Positions 61,201-64,000 of a DNA stretch of 64,000 nt are shown here, piece by piece (the stretch's first letter is position 1; the number at the start of each line of letters is the position of its first letter). The notes under the pieces are model-generated. The model worked only from the letters and a program-made list of their open reading frames with translations. It made no database searches and was not told the DNA's origin. Location: the NCBI RefSeq assembly GCF_011927785.1, contig NZ_JAATJK010000001.1, positions 1,488,001-1,552,000 on the forward strand, written 5' to 3'. The position numbers and the translations under genes are program-made. The DNA is from Micromonospora profundi. GTDB taxonomy: Bacteria; Actinomycetota; Actinomycetes; Mycobacteriales; Micromonosporaceae.

Positions 61201-64000
61201 GGTGTTGTCGACGATGAGTGCGCGGGTCTCGATCGCCGGCCTCGTCGGCCCGGCCAGGGGGCCGTCCGGCCGGTCGGCCGCACTGTCGACGTCGGTGATA
61301 TACGCGCCATCACCTTCCGGATTGAGGTCGACAAGCACAGTGGTGACAGGACTCGCAGCGGTCGGGTCCGCGGCAAGGTTGTACAACGCGACGGCATGTC
61401 CCAGGTCAGCGCCGGCGCGACGCTTGCCCGTGTTGAGGGTGTGCAGGAGAACGAAAGCGATCGAGCCGGCGGGTAGCTCGCTCATCGCCGGCAGCAACGA
61501 CTTCCAGTTCTCGGTCCGGGCCCACGCTGTGCTGGCGCCGAACGGGTTGTCGGCCTTCTCAGTGCCAATTGCGGAGTCGTCACGGGTGCTGGTGCGACGG
61601 ATGAAGGGAAATAGCTCGTCGCGGAGGACGATGAGACGGTTGAGGCAGGCGTTGGGGTCGTTGCCGGGTGACGTTGCTGTGATCAGTTCGACGGCCGTGC
61701 CGAGGGCAGCACGGTCCAGGGGCTGTGCGGGCGTCGTGAACGGCCACAAGTTTCGGCGCAGGTCCGCGGCAGTTGGGTCGTCGAATGCGGTGCCCGCGTC
61801 GAAGAGGACTTCACCCGTGGTGGTCTGGTCGGTTGTTTCGGCCAGGGGGAGTGGCTCTTGACCTGCTGTGGAGGTCGAGGTGCTGTCTTCGTCGGTTGGT
61901 TGGGGGGAGGTCGGTGGCTCGGTCACCAGAAGCCGGTCGGCGAGGCCAGGATCGCGCAGGGTGCGATGTACGGTGCCGAGTTGGCGGGACAGGGTGGTCG
62001 CCGCTGTTCTGCCATCGGTGTCGTAGGCGGCCGCCACCATTGTCAGGAAGGCGTCGAGCAACGTGAGTTGCCGAGCCTGGTGAGGGGTGGGGGTGTGGGT
62101 GATTATGGGGCGCTGGTGGTCGATGGCGATCTGGAACTGCGCCCAGGCCAACGCGTCGGCAAAGGCCGAGGTTCGCGAGCCGAGGAGGTCGAGGTGTCGC
62201 CTCGCAGCGAGGAGCCCATCCTGGTGCCGCTGGTCCAGGTCTATGGTGCCGGTCGTGCCGTCAGCCCAGGACCAGTCGGTGTTCCTGCCGAGCGTCGCGA
62301 TCAAGCTGTCCGGTGTGGTGACTGGCGCGTCGAGGAGGCTCTGCTTTACCGCTCTTGAGACCAGTTCGACGGCGAAGACCACACAGTTGTCCGTCAGTAG
62401 GTGGTAGTCGGTCTGGGACCGTTCAAGGGCGTATAGGTATGCCGCGGTTAGGCCTTCCACGTCGGTGTCGTACCTGCCGAGAACCCGTGTCTTGGGGGCC
62501 GCGATGTAGGCGCTGTCGTCCTTGATGGTGCCGGGAGCGCCCAGCAGGCCCTTGTCGGGGTAGAACCCGAGGGTGACCCGTTCGCCGTTGGGGAGTCTGA
62601 AGGCCACGACGACGTGTCCCGCGCTGAAGGGGGTATCGGCAGCTGCGATACGGGACGGTGCTGCCATCAGTACGAGTTCGATGTCGCGTGCCGAAATACC
62701 CTGTGCCGCCTCGGCATATTTCTGCAGTGGCCTGATGAGCTCGACGATCCTGTCCAGCGACACGTCGGTGTTGACGCGCTCGGATGCCGCCGGGGTGTAG
62801 GGAGTGAAGTTGCGAAGCGTGCCGTAGGTGCGACCCAAAGTCAATGAGAGCTCAGCGGCGGTACCCCGGCCGTCGCGGAGGCTGCTCGCCGCGATCAGGG
62901 TGGCCAGGTCCTCCATGAACCGCAACTGCCGTTGCTGGGTGGGACCAGACGTCCCGCCGGTTGACAGCGGGCGCTGGTGATCCAGGGCCACCTGGTAGTG
63001 CGCCCAGGTCATCGCCGAGTCCTTGAGCGCGCTGTCCGAGACGGCGTGTAGATATTCGTCGGCGTCCGACAGATCGAGCATGTCGATCTCAGGATCCAGG
63101 TCGGTCACCGGGTCTGCTGCCTCAGCCCAGGTCCGACTCGAATGGGCCGCCATCGCCTCGACGAATTGCGGGACGCTCGCTGTCATCGGCGCGTCGGTGA
63201 TCTGGTGCCCGACAGCAAACTTGGCGAACCTCCTGACGAACTCCGAGTTGCCAGCACGCAGCGAGTGGGCCCACAGCTCCGCATGCAACTGTGCGAAGGC
63301 GACAGCGTCGTTCAGATGGTCCTTCGATCGGGCCCGGAGCACGGCCACGACGGCCAGCGACGGGTCGAGAACGGACCTCCCGGCGTGAGCCGGCCCCAGG
63401 TTCACCGGCTCGTCCCGACCCGGGACACGGACCGCCAACCAGACCCGCTCGGGCGTCGAGGCCGCCACGATCACCAGGTCGATGTCCGCCCCTGCTGCCG
63501 GCTCCAATCCCCGCAGAAAGTCCGCCAACGGACTGAGCCGTTTAGCCAGGACTTCGAAAGCGTCCTCATCACGTACCTCTTCCGACCACAGGACTGGCGA
63601 AGAGGACGTCTCTGAGTCGTGTGGCGCTCCTTCGACGCTGTCGGAAGATACCGTTCTGCCCACCGGTGGAACCTCAACCGGGCCGACCGGGATAAAGAAG
63701 AGCCCTGTGCTTCCGTTGGGCAACGCCGCAGGCCGCCCTGTCTGACCGTCGGCGAAGATCACGCCAAATTCGTCTCGGAAGACGTTGAACACGTGGCCCG
63801 GACTGACCACGACGAACCCGTGCGCGCCCGGTCCGGCGGCATCGATCGCCTCCGCCACCTCGTCGAGCGACGTCACCTCGGCCAATCGCCGTGGTTGCTG
63901 GCGTTCGACTGTCTCTGCCCGGGTGTCGTTGGCGTAGGTGACGAGGTCGTTGGTGGGCATTCCCGGTACGTCGGCGGGCAGCTCCACTGGCGGCGCCTCG
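52255..64000 (-). CDS. Giant multi-domain toxin/effector with two TcdA/TcdB-type glycosyltransferase domains (5' end beyond window)
   Basis: More than 3,910 codons without a stop, open at the right edge. Residue numbers count from GTG 63987, probably internal. Order: papain-fold-like strand (45-85, HGFVVVSPGHVFNVF, FADGQTG); a duplicated roughly 210-residue helical unit (first about 210-400, second about 500-690), the second with TDYHLLTDNCVVFAVELVSR; papain-like Cys/His region (about 780-865; DPNACLNRLIV, GHAVALYNLA); helices; Pro-rich linker; OmpA-like module (about 1700-1770); glycosyltransferase 1 (about 1970-2370); papain-like Cys/His (2479, 2545); caspase-like protease (2720-2830); OmpA-like (3031-3144); basic linker; glycosyltransferase 2 (about 3380-3830). 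No membrane helices seen. Probably an exported or injected effector. Domain calls come from motifs only. Confidence 0.85.
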   Translation of the reverse strand, partial: EAPPVELPADVPGMPTNDLVTYANDTRAETVERQQPRRLAEVTSLDEVAEAIDAAGPGAHGFVVVSPGHVFNVFRDEFGVIFADGQTGRPAALPNGSTGLFFIPVGPVEVPPVGRTVSSDSVEGAPHDSETSSSPVLWSEEVRDEDAFEVLAKRLSPLADFLRGLEPAAGADIDLVIVAASTPERVWLAVRVPGRDEPVNLGPAHAGRSVLDPSLAVVAVLRARSKDHLNDAVAFAQLHAELWAHSLRAGNSEFVRRFAKFAVGHQITDAPMTASVPQFVEAMAAHSSRTWAEAADPVTDLDPEIDMLDLSDADEYLHAVSDSALKDSAMTWAHYQVALDHQRPLSTGGTSGPTQQRQLRFMEDLATLIAASSLRDGRGTAAELSLTLGRTYGTLRNFTPYTPAASERVNTDVSLDRIVELIRPLQKYAEAAQGISARDIELVLMAAPSRIAAADTPFSAGHVVVAFRLPNGERVTLGFYPDKGLLGAPGTIKDDSAYIAAPKTRVLGRYDTDVEGLTAAYLYALERSQTDYHLLTDNCVVFAVELVSRAVKQSLLDAPVTTPDSLIATLGRNTDWSWADGTTGTIDLDQRHQDGLLAARRHLDLLGSRTSAFADALAWAQFQIAIDHQRPIITHTPTPHQARQLTLLDAFLTMVAAAYDTDGRTAATTLSRQLGTVHRTLRDPGLADRLLVTEPPTSPQPTDEDSTSTSTAGQEPLPLAETTDQTTTGEVLFDAGTAFDDPTAADLRRNLWPFTTPAQPLDRAALGTAVELITATSPGNDPNACLNRLIVLRDELFPFIRRTSTRDDSAIGTEKADNPFGASTAWARTENWKSLLPAMSELPAGSIAFVLLHTLNTGKRRAGADLGHAVALYNLAADPTAASPVTTVLVDLNPEGDGAYITDVDSAADRPDGPLAGPTRPAIETRALIVDNTGTVRDVVPAVEASASQVQALIDPPTSRRYGGSGIEAEFTEIMHLFGVPDPARQRGRDLVVWKTPDKATGFKITVETKVYYPGADGMLYRTKEQAIAAGGTGEGETTAIPEFVSGVLADHPLENGRLRPSPVWDHLERLERQLADLPGDQGSDNPETDLEDLFTAEGFHVTELGKATTIGKRPIGDWNGAHFHTTIGVVQSGLYDLLDHVAKRTWRNVGLGYNTQAHLLDALTLGRETAARYFAVRELGKETLWGISDDVSASLPVPFHDRSVAIVAGHVALLASNAAALAEMQVHDGLGKELLAVASRVTLHDALLNIDTDIQEYLRSDVEFIWRRFEQLFRNRVSGFDSRLRSTRNLPGDQAINLRTVRYTPSRIGGESAAETEKHARSIYFYLQSGLIRSAERIDQYRSVNVGTTLEDLDWEIAEALVVLEIRSYGQRHASVRTAREDHERLVGVAVNAYDREQSWPGGPEVERETTQAKHRAEEVLNAQRRPRLRRPGGVLPPAAPPPSASLPPPPAGETAPRRQLAQPPAAPEPPVVPQDRHTGQDATLGNTQGPAVLTDEDRAAADSFDRWLEKRPEDSDAPAHLLAAIRIVRDVGLPLRPPLEDGTASHGSRVVSVVAHHLSNHPDDTEGARGIAIRLAVGHPRTGSLGGGSSRRDVRPPGTLVNPRDELSTTATDITASMDFQRPSTSASAAGMSGAPFTTAMVTSDYVDMYLGSLRPLSAGVVEQPMSVAFARRQKALTANARQHVGALAHQIVRNAARAWFARGVRTRVVVEGGGNNAQSAASGQRAQVVSEALEDATRKLVNDVQELRPNDATLPDDLIELKQRDRGSNRFSGHPGMAGHYLDTAQRRQVLIWTVDATLPGSQAQAVIDRPTSREYGDSRIEGDTVASPPPGHPSGGIRPEQSHVTVPRHHNPAAEPLLEALHRAQQDPAPTHPDDQHYGPDLFGLLEGAPPPDFLKDVSYQDLHTEQLHAFFSQLDLAVPAVPRPNALHPDRLASYPDTVWVDERDEDRQDWSPDSSAVPEHRQRLHPSTEMPKLLHSIWLGGPLAGQGAPDEFRRNVQKMADQAQEQGFKVNLWTDVSREEFAAAERSGSVQSTDDPEGARLDQVRDMLRWARKHHVRLLNVDEMFHADLDMPLIRESRMERNKQQGRGYAAASDNLRVVILALFGGVYTDGDNSFGRHRPGREPQWLADFTRHFHDRGFAFHHGGGGNVGNSAILAARNHPALWLLVDQLQGNYAKTQFQLLGRPGDRTREFSEILTKNPVLRARRHSVMGRTGPDNLVPFAKSAGFAGGVASLPRLSGIRMGHANSWLSWEPFAAHRQYNKDETERIVLPRVAATLVRSLYNRDGDLHLTAVASVIDGTPDPEASWEAVVEFILQQPDLAARLRTVTYRTMVPATLGGEVAEVEVPLPAIVKLWLGMNDQVNDETWWLGELMRPTRGKGYATPSSEARAPAPAASETSPRAVRSHQGSADRGRFDSGYSGAIDPERRFVPADSTRLREEADAAAYPPTAALTVSPSRAVAAVVGTLPAWDGVTPDCVPRVVSALIHLGGNARTRDDGATDASAIAAALGAEQFQPASLGTLTHLQPGAITAVRVHRPNDPMHVVLVERLTNGDLVLIETQESDSRRYARIDPTLREVNPALTGPILMPVTATGQLAQLDPDRGLVPHGAVTADGTLDALLDPSASPRPGMRRSERATRNWRQAQPESGQRYKGLDEAQQPTEFTLRSVAANPLWDRSGRRYGVSFATNLSTEFLAPWFRRGSPRDMTMWEVGAGTSGLDGRSMSVTPPWVSDGETVVVAVHGDSTEAELERQGGETVLINGRTLADVVIEEGFLVGRYEAGVRSVTLISCDFGALTRRGGGAHDFWARLRERGYDVRVYATSTASYVTRDEVDSDDASDVLIDPPDLGVHHGGHWNVFGGLLPAHEDAIVKELTAAYHQNWAYAPARATSTPIPLSDRRETLARVRAAVDTLAAALDRDGVLDLAAVEPAVRSHARPDLIWRAALQGLTESEVDDRIRFVRDLYEAPDGWRAIHLPAPARRAFTVVGHATSHGSVVVRPAHRNELDGDQVLHSGAARREPPPVTVTFAHRHSSAADVPRSQDLMALAQWLIDVAAVARASNGPLPTVAITGYGNGSFGFRREETAQRTGLARAEAVHAVLSGELVAAGLDPETVTNMLPPAMMSGELSEHRGQGSRNVVVTVLPAEPARQESGSVHPATRPGADGPRGGAGSGGDQRRGGARDSSGRGDRSPSVVDGSDGHRSQAGRGGVQLAAAGTRAVPLWPVSPPARRPGAVRRGRLVLPRIGARPQDSGPVPVQRRMSAERARWRRNARVGRAGRLGTSYRLGGQDPATQQLWGPVPRQIIQVYMYRSGGQPAGVQGSAGPTLEQRSAALAARLRSSADRVALSRRSPVGPPHPLIGPDLFNTRRPPAPWPGMPSIDVRQVRTSQVQALFEQFDLRNVWPPHAGLTVDHLESRGQSVWSEPPQPGRQYPHLPGQLAQWRQNLDNQNAPMELSTTAFAIWLGGPFAGPRVQARRINLADLARQVGPQGWRVALFTDVPRVLFEQARQRPDDFPHIHEMLGWATQANVTLLNVYEIFGHGSSLWDTEFFMLEMNRQTTLGYVAASDILRLHLLWNFGGIYIDSDNRLLHLGPFHALFTSSGFGMRTNNDLMMAARAHPFASNYITSVGEGYSLTQPQLYQREATNYDNVWAQTSAQHSRELVLGHRAHRRYSVHARTGPQNLVPVTRRMGYGLDRPVAAIGPSIVTAGAENTWLHPGRSPLLPQRRYGAAEVDVVLQRVVATLLRELRNREGDLHLTAVASVIAGLPDPDAAWHAILTFILERPEVRGTIRTVTHRTMYATGRPAETAVDQVPPAVVHRLGVYTDGGGHWRLAEFTSPVPDPTASQGPGAPSGWGGSGGNGSWDVVGQSSATWSTAGGATLGAPVAGYTPDGHPLPPGWHAGRQT
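52600..53870 (-). other. Domain: TcdA/TcdB-type glycosyltransferase 2 of the giant protein
   Basis: Opens with TTAFAIWLGGPFAG and contains LGYVAASDILRLHLLWNFGG then IYIDSDNRLLHLG, the ASD-x-LR and DxD (DSD) motifs that bind UDP-sugar and Mn in clostridial large toxins. A later block TGPQNLVPVTRRMGYG and the shared GDLHLTAVASVI repeat the pattern of domain 1. All core catalytic signatures look intact, so glycosylation of a host or competitor protein is plausible. Confidence 0.7.
55540..55810 (-). other. Domain: clan-CD (caspase/C80-like) cysteine protease of the giant protein
   Basis: ETVVVAVHGDSTEAELERQG holds the His and VRSVTLISCDFGALTRRGGG the Cys, each after a hydrophobic strand, with TVLINGRTLADVVIEEGF between. 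This His-Gly/Cys layout is that of clan CD and of the autoprocessing protease of TcdA/TcdB and MARTX toxins. It lies between the two glycosyltransferase domains, suited to release them by cleavage. Inferred from two motifs. Confidence 0.5.
56860..58090 (-). other. Domain: TcdA/TcdB-type glycosyltransferase 1 of the giant protein
   Basis: Starts MPKLLHSIWLGGPLAGQGAP; GYAAASDNLRVVILALFGGV then YTDGDNSFGRH gives the ASDxLR and DxD (DGD) motifs. TGPDNLVPFAKSAGFAGGVA and NSWLSWEPFAAH follow, and the domain ends with GDLHLTAVASVIDGTPDPEA, nearly identical in part to domain 2. Catalytic residues appear intact. Confidence 0.7.

Noticed and set aside
1..64000. tRNA, rRNA, riboswitch and origin signals
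   Set aside because: Looked for cloverleaf-like anticodon arms with CCA ends, rRNA core segments and DnaA-box clusters by eye; none convincing. A covariance-model scan would settle this.

Overview
High-GC (about 70% by eye), densely packed DNA with GTG/TTG starts, strong GGAGG ribosome sites, SARP regulators, many secreted enzymes and a Pro-Thr linker joined to a CBM2 domain. This points to a filamentous actinomycete, most plausibly Micromonosporaceae; that is inference from style, not a database match. No rRNA, tRNA or CRISPR array was seen. Both ends cut through genes.

1-5.7 kb is probably the right end of a biosynthetic locus. A leftward unit runs from an 18-residue peptide ORF (2485-2429) into a B12/radical-SAM enzyme and then a PLP aminotransferase, all coupled by overlaps. 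Divergent from it are an FAD monooxygenase, a thioesterase-like protein with Cys in the nucleophile position and a secreted ScyD-like beta-propeller. 5.7-13.5 kb is a decay and insertion zone: gene fragments (enolase superfamily, TetR, alpha/beta-hydrolase), an IS630 remnant, an intact IS630 element with TA flanks, truncated IS5-like and IS3 elements back to back, and an intact SARP regulator (7007-7840). It also holds a secreted metzincin-like protease gene broken by one in-frame TGA.

13.6-27.5 kb is mostly exported proteins: a Tat-exported subtilase with autotransporter-type repeats, a divergent TcdA/TcdB-like glycosyltransferase-fold protein, small secreted proteins, a NADAR protein overlapping a frameshifted partner, a subtilase with two P-domains and a CBM2, an M23 peptidase, and gene remnants. 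27.6-41.8 kb is a catabolic/transport block. A MalT-SARP chimeric regulator, an iron-type alcohol dehydrogenase, a succinate-semialdehyde-type aldehyde dehydrogenase and a five-gene CUT1 ABC importer with two different ATPases run leftward. A GntR/FCD regulator, a DJ-1/PfpI protein and an alpha/beta hydrolase diverge. The block looks like uptake and oxidation of a small hydroxylated substrate.

42.2-51.6 kb holds a secreted jelly-roll protein, a membrane NACHT NTPase, a membrane-anchored hydrolase, a GNAT protein, a PQQ-type sugar dehydrogenase lipoprotein, a flavodoxin-type quinone reductase and a divergent SDR/MarR pair sharing an inverted-repeat operator.

52.3-64 kb is one open reading frame of more than 3,900 codons, still open at the right edge. 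It encodes a giant multi-domain effector with two TcdA/TcdB-type glycosyltransferase domains, a clan-CD-like protease domain, papain-like domains and OmpA-like modules arranged as a degenerate duplication. A 114-codon ORF overlaps its stop codon (TGATG). This giant protein and the peptide/radical-SAM unit are the two most promising unusual systems here.
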